A DNA stretch of 64,000 nucleotides from an uncultured Muribaculaceae bacterium (GCA_947525975.1 CANNVE010000001.1:1-64000), one strand, 5' to 3'. Positions 1 to 9,138 are shown, numbered from the stretch's first letter. Translations and numbers: made by a program. The notes: generated by a model from the sequence alone, not told the origin.

Positions 1-118
1 GATTATCTTTACCTTGATTCTATCCATCTTGTGGCTTTGTGTTGTAGGTTAGGGGCTTTTGCATAGAGCCTTTAAGAGAAAAACGCGGATGGGCGCGAAA
101 GTGTTCGGCCCGATGATG

Positions 119-442
119 TCAGACCGTGACGCGCAGTGTCACATCGCCGGCTTTGAGGATGTATATGCCCCTGGCCGAAATGCGCAGGCGCGACACCCCG
201 GCGGGAAGATTCTTCTCCGAGATCAGCTGCCCCACGATCGACATCACCCTCACCTCCACGGCTTTGGGCGTGTAGACATAGATGTATCCGTCGCGCACCA
301 TCACTTCCAGCTTGTCGCGGTCAGAGGCGGGAGCCCCTGCCGACGCCAGCTCCACGGCTTCCCATTGCGGCGCGGCGGCAATGGCCGGAGACACAGTCCC
401 CAGCATCGCAACCGTCAGCAATATCGCCAGCCATTTCTTCAT
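119..442 (-). CDS. Small secreted protein with sorting-tail-like C-terminus
   Basis: A 107-residue protein with a clear signal peptide (residues 1-22: MKKW, hydrophobic core, AIAA cut region). The rest, about residues 45-107, resembles the C-terminal beta-sandwich tail of many secreted Bacteroidetes proteins: a segment reading VEVRVMSIVGQLISE, then GVSRLRIS and GIYILKAGD. That is the usual pattern of type IX secretion or Por-tail domains, but here there is almost no cargo in front of it. The family assignment is inferred from pattern alone. A -7 box lies 8 nt upstream of the ATG, so the gene seems to be transcribed on its own and not only by read-through from the GH92 gene 65 nt upstream. Function unknown. 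Confidence 0.6.
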   Translation of the reverse strand: MKKWLAILLTVAMLGTVSPAIAAAPQWEAVELASAGAPASDRDKLEVMVRDGYIYVYTPKAVEVRVMSIVGQLISEKNLPAGVSRLRISARGIYILKAGDVTLRVTV

Positions 443-450
443 TTCGACCC

Positions 451-458
451 CAAAGTTA
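451..458 (-). promoter_or_regulatory. Bacteroidetes -7 box for the small secreted protein
   Basis: The minus strand reads TAACTTTG, a perfect TAnnTTTG. It ends only 8 nt before the ATG at 442, so the transcript would have almost no leader. No exact -33 TTTG is seen at the right distance. Confidence 0.5.
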
Positions 459-507
459 CGAAAAATATTTCAATTTCACTTTATTCTGTCGAAATTTGCG
501 TCGGCTT

Positions 508-3291
508 TCAAAGAGGAGCCACCGTCCAGTCGGCTTCAAGCGGGTTTCCGGCCATGCGGCATACCAGCGGCATGGCCCTGTGGTCGAGAATCCACATTTC
601 AGCCCCTTCCTCGTCATTTCTGACATGCAAGTATCCGCCGGCATCGCTATTCAGGCGCCAGAGGGCGTTGTTGCAGCGGGTCTCTCCCTTTGATTTCAGA
701 TCGTCATAGCACTTTTGAGAAATAATGTATGCCGTAGACGATGCCGGCAGCGTCACGTCCTCGCCGTCGACAGGCATGCGCAGACTGAGCGTGTCGGCGC
801 AGGCCACAGCCTCCGGCAGCATGCGGAAACGCCCGCTCTGCCATTTGAGATTGCGCTCTATGCCCCAGTCATAGATCAGCGTGTCGCCTTGCCAATGCAG
901 GCTCACATCATATCGGCGCGTCTGCCCGTGGAGCTTGAATGTGAACCGCAGCTTTCCGTCCAAAGCCTCCACCATGGTCACGGCTGAAGGCAGCGTCATT
1001 GACGGAGCGCTCTTCGCAAGCATCTTTCTCTCCGGAACTATTCCATGCGGGCGGCTGTCCTTGCCCCAACCCGACGGCTTCGGGCCCATGGTGAGCACAA
1101 GCGTGCCGCCCTTCATAAGGTCGGCGTGGCGCAGGAACGCCTCCGGGTGCTCCCGGCCATTGAGGGTAGCCTTCGTCACATACCGGTTCTTCTCCGACAG
1201 ACCTTTGGCTTCGATGGTGAAGTCTTTGCCGCCGGCGAGATGGAATGTGGTGGATTTGATCATCGGTGAATTGATCAGATAATAGTCCTGTCCGGCGTTT
1301 GGATACAATCCAATCAGGTGGAAAGCCAGCCACGAAGACATGGCTCCGGAATCATCATTTCCCGGAAGCCCCATGGGCGTGTCGCTGTAGTTTGCGGCCA
1401 CTATCTCGCGCACCCTGTCGCTGCTGCGCCAAGGCTTGCCGAGCCAATGGTAGAGGCAGGGGGTAAGGAACGAAGGCTCGTTGTTGACGTTGTAGAATCC
1501 TTTGTCGAAAAATGCGTCGAGACGGCGCTCAAAAGCCTCTTCGCCGCCGCAAATCTCTATGAGGCCGGGCACATCATGCGGCACGCTGAGCGAATACTCC
1601 CACGACGAGGCTTCGTAGAAGAACATATCCCACCATGGCGTGTACCACGGCCCTTCGAATGTGACGGGCGTGTATTCATATTTGGGCTTGATGCGCTCGG
1701 AATGGCCCTGCACGAGGCTATCGAGCCAATTTCCCTGCGCGTCGCGCGGCATGATGAATCCCTTCACGCCCTCATGCTCATAGTCAGAGCGCCAGAGATT
1801 GCGCCAATTGCCTGATTGCCTCTCAAACCGCTCTTTGAGGTCAGCGCGACCGAGCCCCTCGGCCACCTGGGCGATGGCGAAATCACAATATGAATATTCC
1901 ACCGTTCGGTTTCCGGCGCGGGCTATGCCGTGCGGAATGTATCCAAGCTCGTTGTATTCCTTCAGGCCGCCGCGCCCTTCCGCTTCCTGCTTGCCGCCGG
2001 GAGCGTCGTCGGCATCGCGCAGCATGGCCTCAAGCGCGAGGTCCCAATCAATGCCGTCAAGGCCTTTGACGTAGGCATCGGCAATGGCTATTTCTGCATT
2101 GGAGCCGCCCTGGGTGCGCCCGTTGCTGTTTCCGCTGCGGGCGTCAGGCAGGTATCCGTCGCGCTTATAGATGTTGATCAGCGAATTGACCATGTCGGTC
2201 TGTCTTTGCGTGTCGATAAGCGTGAGCAATGGCATCGAAGTGCGGTAGGTGTCCCAGATGGCGTAATAGTCATCATAATACGGCACCGGATCGTTCCACA
2301 GCGGATTCTCGCCGGTGCGGTCTGTCGGCATCAGCATAGTGTGGTAGAGGCCTGTATACAGCATGGTCTTGAGGCTGTCAGGCGTCGAGGGGTCGATCTC
2401 CACTCTTGTGAGTATTTCATTCCATCGGTCGGTGAGGTCGGCGCGCACTTTGCCGAAATCCCAATGCGGGATGTCGCGGCGAAGATTCTCGCGGGCTTTC
2501 AGTTCGCTCAGGTAGGATATGCCGATTTTCACCTTGACATTTCCGGCATCCTTGCCAAAATTGAGGTAGGCTCCCGTAGGACGCCCGGTGTCGGCCTGCC
2601 ATGGGCAGGCGCTGACAGCATCGTCTTTCCATGTGGCGACCTCCACAAACGGCTTGTCGGCCTCGGCGTAGAAATACACGGTATAGGCCCTGCCATCGTT
2701 CCAGCCGCCCCTCACACGCGAATATCCCTTGACTGCCTTGTCTGAAACCACCTCAATCTGCGATCCTACCAGCTGCTGCGTCTCTCTCTGGTCGGGCACG
2801 GGGCTTGTGCCGAGAAAGAATCCGGCGTCAAGGGCGAGCCCCGCCTCCTTGCCTTCGGGATAAGAAAACTGATATATGGCGGCGCGGTGGGCTGATGTCA
2901 CCTCCACGCCCACACCCGAAGCGAGCTCGGTGGCGTAGTATCCAAGATCTATCACTTCATCGCGGCGGATATCGGTCATCGGTGTTACCGAGCCATGAGA
3001 GCCGACGTAAGGCATAAGCAGTATGTTGCCGTATTTCTGGCCGCCGCCGGTGCCGCTGACGTGTGTCTGCGCGAATCCGACCACAGGAGCCGGCATCGGG
3101 GCCCAGCCGCTGTTGGGCATTGAGGCCGCGTCGACCGATGGCTTTATCATGCCGTAAGGCACTGTGGGGCCTATGTAAGTGCGCCCGAGGCCTTCCGAAC
3201 CGATGCGCGGGTCAACGTAGTCTGATGGCTTCTGCGCCGCTGCGGCGACGGCCACCGCCGTCGACATGATGGCCAATATGATTGATTTCAT
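508..3291 (-). CDS. GH92 family alpha-mannosidase, secreted
   Basis: Family 92 glycoside hydrolase, a calcium-dependent exo-alpha-mannosidase family acting on alpha-mannans and high-mannose N-glycans. Signal peptide at residues 1-20. Family signatures seen: YVDPRIGSEG (25-34), VSGTGGGQKYG (78-88), EASSWEYS (560-567), and GLPGNDDSGAMSSW (641-654), whose aspartates contribute to the catalytic base and Ca site in characterised members. The usual GH92 fold ends near residue 745 (MGPKPSGWG). About 180 more residues follow, a beta-rich extension I do not recognise. The gene lies downstream of a SusC/SusD pair on the same strand, so the protein probably works at the cell surface or in the periplasm on mannose-containing glycans. 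Linkage specificity cannot be read from sequence. Confidence 0.93.
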   Translation of the reverse strand: MKSIILAIMSTAVAVAAAAQKPSDYVDPRIGSEGLGRTYIGPTVPYGMIKPSVDAASMPNSGWAPMPAPVVGFAQTHVSGTGGGQKYGNILLMPYVGSHGSVTPMTDIRRDEVIDLGYYATELASGVGVEVTSAHRAAIYQFSYPEGKEAGLALDAGFFLGTSPVPDQRETQQLVGSQIEVVSDKAVKGYSRVRGGWNDGRAYTVYFYAEADKPFVEVATWKDDAVSACPWQADTGRPTGAYLNFGKDAGNVKVKIGISYLSELKARENLRRDIPHWDFGKVRADLTDRWNEILTRVEIDPSTPDSLKTMLYTGLYHTMLMPTDRTGENPLWNDPVPYYDDYYAIWDTYRTSMPLLTLIDTQRQTDMVNSLINIYKRDGYLPDARSGNSNGRTQGGSNAEIAIADAYVKGLDGIDWDLALEAMLRDADDAPGGKQEAEGRGGLKEYNELGYIPHGIARAGNRTVEYSYCDFAIAQVAEGLGRADLKERFERQSGNWRNLWRSDYEHEGVKGFIMPRDAQGNWLDSLVQGHSERIKPKYEYTPVTFEGPWYTPWWDMFFYEASSWEYSLSVPHDVPGLIEICGGEEAFERRLDAFFDKGFYNVNNEPSFLTPCLYHWLGKPWRSSDRVREIVAANYSDTPMGLPGNDDSGAMSSWLAFHLIGLYPNAGQDYYLINSPMIKSTTFHLAGGKDFTIEAKGLSEKNRYVTKATLNGREHPEAFLRHADLMKGGTLVLTMGPKPSGWGKDSRPHGIVPERKMLAKSAPSMTLPSAVTMVEALDGKLRFTFKLHGQTRRYDVSLHWQGDTLIYDWGIERNLKWQSGRFRMLPEAVACADTLSLRMPVDGEDVTLPASSTAYIISQKCYDDLKSKGETRCNNALWRLNSDAGGYLHVRNDEEGAEMWILDHRAMPLVCRMAGNPLEADWTVAPL

Positions 3292-3298
3292 TGCGTGT

Positions 3299-3353
3299 AA
3301 AAATTTTCGTTATATCGTTATATCGTTATCACGTTAGATAGCAATATCGTTAT
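3299..3353. repeat. CGTTATAT repeat, downstream copy flanking the four-helix gene
   Basis: AT-rich run built on CGTTATAT units, opening with TAAAAATTTTCGTTATATCG and ending in ATATCGTTATT. It supplies the stop codon of the four-helix-bundle gene and fills the gap to the GH92 start. A close relative lies on the other side of the same gene (4099-4147), so the gene is bracketed by direct repeats. Confidence 0.75.
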
Positions 3354-4096
3354 TGCGGAGTTTGATTCAAGGTGCCCTCGCATTTAGGATAGTCAAGACA
3401 CCCCCAGAATTGCTGGCCTTGTCGCGCGCCTCGCTTGATCGAGCGCAAACGCATCGCGCCCCCGCATTTCGGGCATTTGGGCGAATCCTTTGATTGCTCC
3501 TTAAAAGTGGCGATTCTGTCGCGTGTGAGATTTTCCGTAAATCCGCCTTGAGCTTTAAATTTCGACAATTGCGACGAAAGCAATCTCTCTATCAATAGCA
3601 TTTCACGATTGCACAAAATCAGCAAAGCGTTGGCCACGATGCCCAGGCTTTCATGCCGCAAAGCGCGGTCAAATTTGTTTTTCTGACGCAATATATGATC
3701 GGCTGCCTCACATTGCCAATCATCGGTATAATCGGGCTTATCCAATTTCATTTCTGAAACAAATCTATGGGCGCTGTCCGATCTCTTCCAGACAGGTTCG
3801 TGTGAATCCATCAAAAGGAAAAAATAATCTCCGCCGAGCTCTGATGCGCTCGCCCTCGCCACATCGCAAAGCCTCATCTCGGTCTCACGCGAGGTCTGAT
3901 GCCTTGAAACGCCTTCGGCAATATTCGCTGTAATCGAGCGGGCAGCCTGTGTCATCTGGTCATACATGCGCCCGCAAGGGTCATTGTCTTTATTAAGGAA
4001 TTTCCTGCAAAAATCTAATGTGGCCAACTGTATGATATTGGCCAGCACCCACACATCAAGGAAATAATATCCTTTCACGGATCCGAATTTTATCAT
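3350..4096 (-). CDS. Four-helix-bundle (S23-like) protein with C-terminal zinc ribbon
   Basis: A 248-residue protein. The N-terminal half is a four-helix-bundle of the S23/intervening-sequence type: FLDVWVLANIIQLATLDFC, then the hallmark ARSITANIAEG (about residues 52-62) followed by amphipathic helices. The C-terminus (about 208-248) is a topoisomerase-type zinc ribbon with CPKCGG and later WGCLDYPKC. This layout matches the 'four helix bundle suffix domain' proteins of Bacteroidetes, whose function is unknown. Relatives occur inside 23S rRNA intervening sequences, and another relative is the Avd accessory protein of diversity-generating retroelements. No reverse transcriptase or rRNA is nearby. 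CGTTATAT repeats lie on both sides of the gene, within what looks like a SusCD/GH92 locus, so insertion as a cassette is plausible. Confidence 0.8.
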   Translation of the reverse strand: MIKFGSVKGYYFLDVWVLANIIQLATLDFCRKFLNKDNDPCGRMYDQMTQAARSITANIAEGVSRHQTSRETEMRLCDVARASASELGGDYFFLLMDSHEPVWKRSDSAHRFVSEMKLDKPDYTDDWQCEAADHILRQKNKFDRALRHESLGIVANALLILCNREMLLIERLLSSQLSKFKAQGGFTENLTRDRIATFKEQSKDSPKCPKCGGAMRLRSIKRGARQGQQFWGCLDYPKCEGTLNQTPQ

Positions 4097-4098
4097 GG

Positions 4099-4147
4099 TA
4101 AAAATTTCGTTATATCGTTATATCGGAATATCGTTATTACGATATCT
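4099..4147. repeat. CGTTATAT repeat, upstream copy flanking the four-helix gene
   Basis: Starts 3 bp upstream of the four-helix gene's start codon. It shares TAAAAATTTCGTTATATCG and a second CGTTATATCG unit with the copy at 3299-3353, then diverges slightly to GGAATATCGTTATTACG. Both copies have the same orientation. Confidence 0.75.
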
Positions 4148-4157
4148 TTTAATCAAA

Positions 4158-4189
4158 ACAGGCGCCGCAAGAGGGATTGCGGCGCCTGT
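4158..4189 (-). terminator. Rho-independent terminator after susD
   Basis: A 13-bp perfect stem (ACAGGCGCCGCAA paired with its complement) with a 6-nt loop, followed on the minus strand by TTTTGATT. It lies 29 bp past the susD stop and probably ends the susCD transcript before the four-helix and GH92 genes. Confidence 0.85.
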
Positions 4190-4217
4190 CGGTATGATGC
4201 GTGGATGCAGGCAAGGA

Positions 4218-5831
4218 TCAATAGCCCTTGTTCTGGCTCCAGTTGGTGTTGGTGTTCATCACGCCCTGGGGAACGGGGAAGATGCGCTTTGTCTTGTCAA
4301 ACTTGGCGTTGGGGTTGGTGCGGGTCTTTGTTCCCCACTCGCCCTCAAACTTGCCGTAGCGGATGAGGTCGTTGCGACGCCAGTTCTCGTTGAATAGCTC
4401 GCGGCCACGCTCGTCAAGCACGTCCTGCAGGGTGACGGTGCCGGCGATGTGCTCGGCGCCCGAGCAGTCACGCACCTTGTTGATCAGGCCAGCGGGGGTG
4501 TCGTCATTGGTGGCGGTAGCGCCGCGCAGGATAGCCTCGGCCTTGAGCAGGAGCATATCGGCGTAACGGAAGATAGGAATGTCGTTGGTCTGGCTACGAT
4601 TCCACTTGTCATAGTCTTCCTGGCGGGGCGGGAATTTGACGGCCTTGTAGCCCATGCACCAGCCGGCCACGTTCTTGCCGACGTTGTTGTCGGGGTCATT
4701 TGCAGTCTTGGTGGTGATTTCGCGCTTGAATACCAGTTGCTCACCCTCGTAGCAGCAGGGCTCGTTGGTGTACTCGTATGTCACGGGATCCATGCAGAAT
4801 ACTGGGCCGCCGATGATCACCTTGTTGCGCTCGTCGCCCTGGAGGCAGAAAAGGTCAGCAAACTCGGGAGTCACGGCCAGGTTGCCGCCGACCGACTTAG
4901 ACACGTTGAATCCGTAGTAAGATGTGGGGGTGCACTTGCCGACCTGGCGGAATGTCAGGTAGCGGGCGTAGTCATGACCGCCGACTGTAGCGGGATCATA
5001 CTCCATGGCATAGATGAAGTCCTTGATGTGAACGCCATTGTCGGGGAGGAACTTCTTGCGATAGCCATTGCCAACCTCAAAGAGGCCAGATGCGGTGATC
5101 TCGTCAATGACCTTGACGCAATCGTTGAGTTTCTCGTTGGCGTTTGAGGGCTCGTAAGCAGTGACGTCAGATGCGGTGTACACAGCCCAGTTGATGTAAA
5201 GCTTGGCGAGCAGGGCCTCGGCCATCCACTTGTTGGGGCGGCCATAGGTCGAGCGGTCGTTCACGTCAGAGAGTTGGGGTATGACCTCAAGCAACTCGCT
5301 CTCGAGCCACTTGGCCACCTCGGCGCGGGGTGAACGCACCATCTCCTCGTCATCATCAAGGTTACGCTCGCAGATGGGCACATCGCCGTAGCAATCCATG
5401 AGCACGAAGTGGTAGAAGGCGCGGATGGCGCGCAGCGGCGCCACAACGGGATCCTTGCCCTCGTCACCGCCGATCTCGGTGATAACCTTATTGCACATGG
5501 TGATGCCGCTGGCCAAGTCACTCCACACACCGATGCTGGGATCATTGGGATCGTAGTTGTGGAAGTATGCGTGGGTGTAGCGGGTCTCGGCATAGTCGCC
5601 GTCAAACGATATGGGGGTCATCTCGTCAGACGAGCAGGTCTGGCCCTCTTTATAGTCGCGAGAGAGCTGGCTACGGAAGCTATAGTAGCAGTCGGCCATC
5701 TTGAGCTCTGCCGCAATGGGATTGTCAGGATACTCGGTGTATTGCGACTTCACATCAACGTCGAGGTCGGTGCAGCTCACCAGGGCTGCAGACGCAACGC
5801 CGATTGACAAAAAATATTTATTTAATTTCAT
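4218..5831 (-). CDS. SusD/RagB family surface glycan-binding lipoprotein
   Basis: A 537-residue SusD-like protein, the outer-membrane lid that binds glycan and hands it to the SusC transporter. The lipoprotein signal ends in the lipobox LVSC with Cys20. The typical helical TPR region follows (LRAIRAFYHFVLMDCYGDVPI, GRPNKWMAEALLAKLYINW), and the family's C-terminal pattern is present (PIFRYADMLLLKAEAILRG, LFNENWRRNDLIRYGKFEG, FPVPQGVMNTN). It starts 22 bp after the stop of the partner SusC gene, as is normal for these pairs. The downstream GH92 mannosidase suggests a mannose-containing ligand, which is inference. Confidence 0.96.
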   Translation of the reverse strand: MKLNKYFLSIGVASAALVSCTDLDVDVKSQYTEYPDNPIAAELKMADCYYSFRSQLSRDYKEGQTCSSDEMTPISFDGDYAETRYTHAYFHNYDPNDPSIGVWSDLASGITMCNKVITEIGGDEGKDPVVAPLRAIRAFYHFVLMDCYGDVPICERNLDDDEEMVRSPRAEVAKWLESELLEVIPQLSDVNDRSTYGRPNKWMAEALLAKLYINWAVYTASDVTAYEPSNANEKLNDCVKVIDEITASGLFEVGNGYRKKFLPDNGVHIKDFIYAMEYDPATVGGHDYARYLTFRQVGKCTPTSYYGFNVSKSVGGNLAVTPEFADLFCLQGDERNKVIIGGPVFCMDPVTYEYTNEPCCYEGEQLVFKREITTKTANDPDNNVGKNVAGWCMGYKAVKFPPRQEDYDKWNRSQTNDIPIFRYADMLLLKAEAILRGATATNDDTPAGLINKVRDCSGAEHIAGTVTLQDVLDERGRELFNENWRRNDLIRYGKFEGEWGTKTRTNPNAKFDKTKRIFPVPQGVMNTNTNWSQNKGY

Positions 5832-5853
5832 AATATTCTGTGCACTTTACTGA

Positions 5854-8800
5854 TTAGAAGCTGATGGTTGCGCCAACGATAAACTGGCGTGTACGCGGAT
5901 ACTGAGTCTTGCGTGAGTCGATGCCGGGCTCAAGGCCGCCAAGGTTGATCTCGGGGTCGCGTCCGCTATAGCTTGTGATTGTGAATACGTTGTTGCAGGT
6001 AGCGTGGAGGTTGAGATTCTTGATCCAGCCATTGAAGCAGTTGCGGAAGTCATAGCTGATGGTGAGCGAAGCCAGACGGAAGTAGCTGCCGTTGCTCAAG
6101 TAGCGGTCAGAGGGCCACTGCGCGTGAGAGTCTGCTGCACGCTGCTCGGTAGCAATGTTGGCGAGACAGTTCTTACCTGTCTTCATCAACGTAGTGTTGC
6201 TGTAGTATGCCTCAAGCTCGTTGAAAATCTTGTTGCCGAAAGTGCCGGTAAAGAACGCGTTAAGGTTCCAATTTTTGTAGCGAAGGTTGTTGTTCCAGCC
6301 GAGCTGCAGTTTAGGCTGCGCGCATCCCACCTTTGTACGGTCAGAGTCAGTGGGATTGGCTGTGGTGATGTATGAGCCGTCTTCAGCCTTCATGCGATCG
6401 CCGGTCTCGGGATCATGCTGATAGTAGACCGACTGGTCGTTATCGTCATATCCAGCCCACTCCCACATGTAGAATGTGCCAAGAGGCTCGCCTTCCATCA
6501 CACGGATGATGTTGGTCGAAGTTCCGGCCACGTCGGGATTGTAGCGGTCGATGTAGTCAACAGAAAATTCCTTGTTGGAAATCTTCACCACCTTGTTGCT
6601 GTTATGCGAAAGGTTGAGAGAAGTAGACCAACTGAAATCGCGGGTCTGCACGGGGACTGCGTTGACAGTGAGTTCGACGCCACGGTTGCGCATAGTGCCC
6701 ACATTGGCAGTCATCCAGCCTACGGGATAACGGTTGGTCGATACAGGATAGTCAAAGATCATGTCTTCGGTCTTCTTGTTGTAGTATTCTACCGTACCGT
6801 TGAGGCGACCATTGAAGAACGCGAAATCAAGGCCGACGTTGAGCATCTTGGTGCTCTCCCACTTCAGATCGGGATTGGCGTTGCGCCAAGCGCCGAGGCG
6901 GTGGTAGAGTGCCTGATTGCCAAGGGCATCTGTGTATGTGGCCCAGCCATTGCCGCTGTACATAAAGCGTGAAATAAACCAGTCGAAACCGGGCATATTG
7001 CCGCTGACGCCGTATCCGACACGCACTTTAAGGTCATCAAAGATGCCTGTGCTCTTGAGGAAGCCTTCCTCTGAAATGCGCCATGCGGCAGACACAGAGG
7101 GGAAAGTGGCCCATTCGTTATTCTTGCCGAAAGCGGAAGAGCCGTCGCGACGCACTGCAGCCTGCAGAATGTAGCGGCTGTCATAGCTATAGTTGGCACG
7201 GGCATAAAAAGAAATCATTCGCAAGGTAGAGAGTGTATTTCCCCAAATGCAATCCTGGTCTTTGCTGTTGCCCATGCCGATGTTGTACCAGAAAAGATCA
7301 TCGTTATAGAAATTGTAGGTGGCTGCGCCGAATCCGTCGCCATTATCCTGCTGCTCCCAAGAGTAGCCGGCCATGAGCGAGAGTTTATGCACCTCGCTGA
7401 ATGTCTTGTCATAATTAGCGTAGACCTCCATATTCTTCGCGATGCTCTCCGAAGTATTGCGAGAGGTGGCGCCGTTGCGCTTGTCAAACTGTGATTTTGA
7501 TGTGATGTATTCCTTATAGAGCCAATTCTGATTCTGATAACTGAAATTAGCGTTAAGCATCAGGCCGTCGATGATTTTGAGCGACAGCTTACCAAGAAGT
7601 TGCAAGCGCTTGTTGGTGGTCTTTGATTGATGCTCATTGATGAGCGACATGGGGTTGTAGCTCTGTGACACGTATGAGCTATTGTTGTACCATGATCCGT
7701 CAGCATTGGTCACAGGCACAAGCGGTGAATAATAATACATCGCATCGAAAGCGGAGGTGCCACCATTGACACCGGTGCCACCGTTGATGCCTGTGGGCAC
7801 GCCCCAATGGTTTGAAATGCTACCGTTCACACCGAGAGTAAACGTCAAGCGATCCTTAAGGGTGGAGCCGTTGACCATGGCACGGGCTATGACGCGATCC
7901 ATACCGGTATTCTTTATTACACCGTCACGCTCCATATAGTTGACGCTGGCGGTGTATGACGTATTTCCCTTTCCGCCGCTGATGGCGAGGTTATGGTTGT
8001 GCGCGAAACCTGTGCGCGAAACTACATCGGCCCAATTAGTGTTGGCGCCCTGGTCGTCATCAAGGGTGATGTTGTTTTCTTTAGCGTACGCACGCATTTC
8101 GTCAGCATTCATTACATCAAGATGGTTGATGATCTTTTCCCACGACACGTATGCGCTGTAGGTTACGGTCTGCGCGTCAGCGGAGCCTTTTTTAGTGGTG
8201 ACGATGATTACGCCATTGGCAGCCTTTGATCCGTAGATGGCGGTGGCCGAAGCGTCACGGAGCACGTCGATGCTCTCGATGTCGTCAGGCGATATGAGTG
8301 AGAGGTCAACGCCGGGGATGCCGTCGACAACATAAAGGGGTGCGGTCGATGAGTTGAGGGTCGATGCGCCGCGCAGTGTCACAGAGGTTGTGCCGGCGTT
8401 GGGGTCAGAGCTCTGCACAATAGAGAGGCCTGGCACCTTACCCTGCAGCAACTGCGCCGGATCGGTGTAAGCGCCGATGTTGAGATCTTCTGCCTTAACG
8501 GTGGTGATCGAGCTGGTCACGTCCTTGCGCTGCATGGTGCCGTAGCCTACTACGACTACCTCGTCGAGCACCTGGTTGTCTTCTTTGAGGGTGACGTTGA
8601 TCACGTTGCGGCCATTGATGGGCTCTTCTGCCGCAATGTATCCGATATAGCTGAACACCAGCGATTTCGAGGCGTTGCTCACTTGAATCAGATATTTGCC
8701 GTCGATATCAGTCACTACGCCATTTGCGGCATCGTTGGCGCGGACAGAGGCTCCGACCAGAGGCTCTCCCTGTGAGTCAGTGACTGTGCCACTGATCCTT

Positions 8801-8889
8801 GTCTGCGCGAATGCGAATACGCCGGCGAACAAGAATGCGAGGAGGAAAAGGCATTTTCCCGCACACGCTTTTCTGAATTGCACGTTCAT
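5854..8889 (-). CDS. SusC/RagA family TonB-linked outer-membrane transporter
   Basis: A 1011-residue TonB-dependent receptor of the SusC type. Domains in order: signal peptide (1-29), carboxypeptidase-D-like regulatory beta-sandwich (about 30-115, RISGTVTDSQGEPLVGASV), plug with the SusC signature (VVVGYGTMQRKDVTSSI; LYVVDGIPG; ATAIYGSKAANGVIIVTTKKG), then a 22-strand-type barrel ending in IVGATISF. It imports the oligosaccharide captured by the SusD partner using TonB/ExbBD energy. It is the first gene of the locus, with a consensus promoter and a leader of about 100 nt upstream. No sigma/anti-sigma or hybrid two-component regulator is encoded beside it in this window. Confidence 0.97.
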   Translation of the reverse strand: MNVQFRKACAGKCLFLLAFLFAGVFAFAQTRISGTVTDSQGEPLVGASVRANDAANGVVTDIDGKYLIQVSNASKSLVFSYIGYIAAEEPINGRNVINVTLKEDNQVLDEVVVVGYGTMQRKDVTSSITTVKAEDLNIGAYTDPAQLLQGKVPGLSIVQSSDPNAGTTSVTLRGASTLNSSTAPLYVVDGIPGVDLSLISPDDIESIDVLRDASATAIYGSKAANGVIIVTTKKGSADAQTVTYSAYVSWEKIINHLDVMNADEMRAYAKENNITLDDDQGANTNWADVVSRTGFAHNHNLAISGGKGNTSYTASVNYMERDGVIKNTGMDRVIARAMVNGSTLKDRLTFTLGVNGSISNHWGVPTGINGGTGVNGGTSAFDAMYYYSPLVPVTNADGSWYNNSSYVSQSYNPMSLINEHQSKTTNKRLQLLGKLSLKIIDGLMLNANFSYQNQNWLYKEYITSKSQFDKRNGATSRNTSESIAKNMEVYANYDKTFSEVHKLSLMAGYSWEQQDNGDGFGAATYNFYNDDLFWYNIGMGNSKDQDCIWGNTLSTLRMISFYARANYSYDSRYILQAAVRRDGSSAFGKNNEWATFPSVSAAWRISEEGFLKSTGIFDDLKVRVGYGVSGNMPGFDWFISRFMYSGNGWATYTDALGNQALYHRLGAWRNANPDLKWESTKMLNVGLDFAFFNGRLNGTVEYYNKKTEDMIFDYPVSTNRYPVGWMTANVGTMRNRGVELTVNAVPVQTRDFSWSTSLNLSHNSNKVVKISNKEFSVDYIDRYNPDVAGTSTNIIRVMEGEPLGTFYMWEWAGYDDNDQSVYYQHDPETGDRMKAEDGSYITTANPTDSDRTKVGCAQPKLQLGWNNNLRYKNWNLNAFFTGTFGNKIFNELEAYYSNTTLMKTGKNCLANIATEQRAADSHAQWPSDRYLSNGSYFRLASLTISYDFRNCFNGWIKNLNLHATCNNVFTITSYSGRDPEINLGGLEPGIDSRKTQYPRTRQFIVGATISF

Positions 8890-8991
8890 TAAAATGGTTT
8901 TAGTTAGATAAAATTGTGATTTTTAATTGATTCTCTTTGGTTTAGGACTTCATTAAGTCTGAATTCAGCGATTTGGTATAGATTTCTGCGA

Positions 8992-9022
8992 CAAATTTAT
9001 GTATTATTTTTCAACTTTCAAA
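8992..9022 (-). promoter_or_regulatory. Promoter of the susCD locus
   Basis: On the minus strand, TTTG (9019-9022), exactly 19 bp, then TAAATTTG (8992-8999). This matches the Bacteroidetes sigma-ABfr consensus. It leaves a leader of about 100 nt before the susC ATG at 8889. Confidence 0.75.
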
Positions 9023-9102
9023 ACATAATGCAGCTATTTTTCACAAAACAACTGTTAAAAATCGAAAGCCCCGCGCTTCCTCTCGGGCGCCGGCTCAAAC
9101 AT

Positions 9103-9134
9103 TTTGGTGCTTTTGTTTTTTTTCGATAACTTTG
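9103..9134 (+). promoter_or_regulatory. Consensus promoter abutting the mltG start
   Basis: TTTG (9103-9106), 20 bp spacer, TAACTTTG (9127-9134). The ATG of mltG begins 4 nt after the box, so transcription would start at or very near the start codon, giving a leaderless message. Confidence 0.7.
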
Positions 9135-9138
9135 CGGC

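Noticed and set aside
1-118. Possible gene end or RNA at the left edge
   Set aside because: No frame with recognisable content and no tRNA-like fold; nothing can be supported in these bases.
3350-4096. Four-helix-bundle gene as an Avd of a diversity-generating retroelement
   Set aside because: No reverse transcriptase, template repeat or variable repeat pair was found nearby, and the zinc-ribbon tail fits the 'suffix' family better.
4218-8889. Adjacent sigma/anti-sigma or hybrid two-component regulator for the SusCD locus
   Set aside because: The next gene upstream is mltG on the opposite strand, and no regulator is encoded in the locus.
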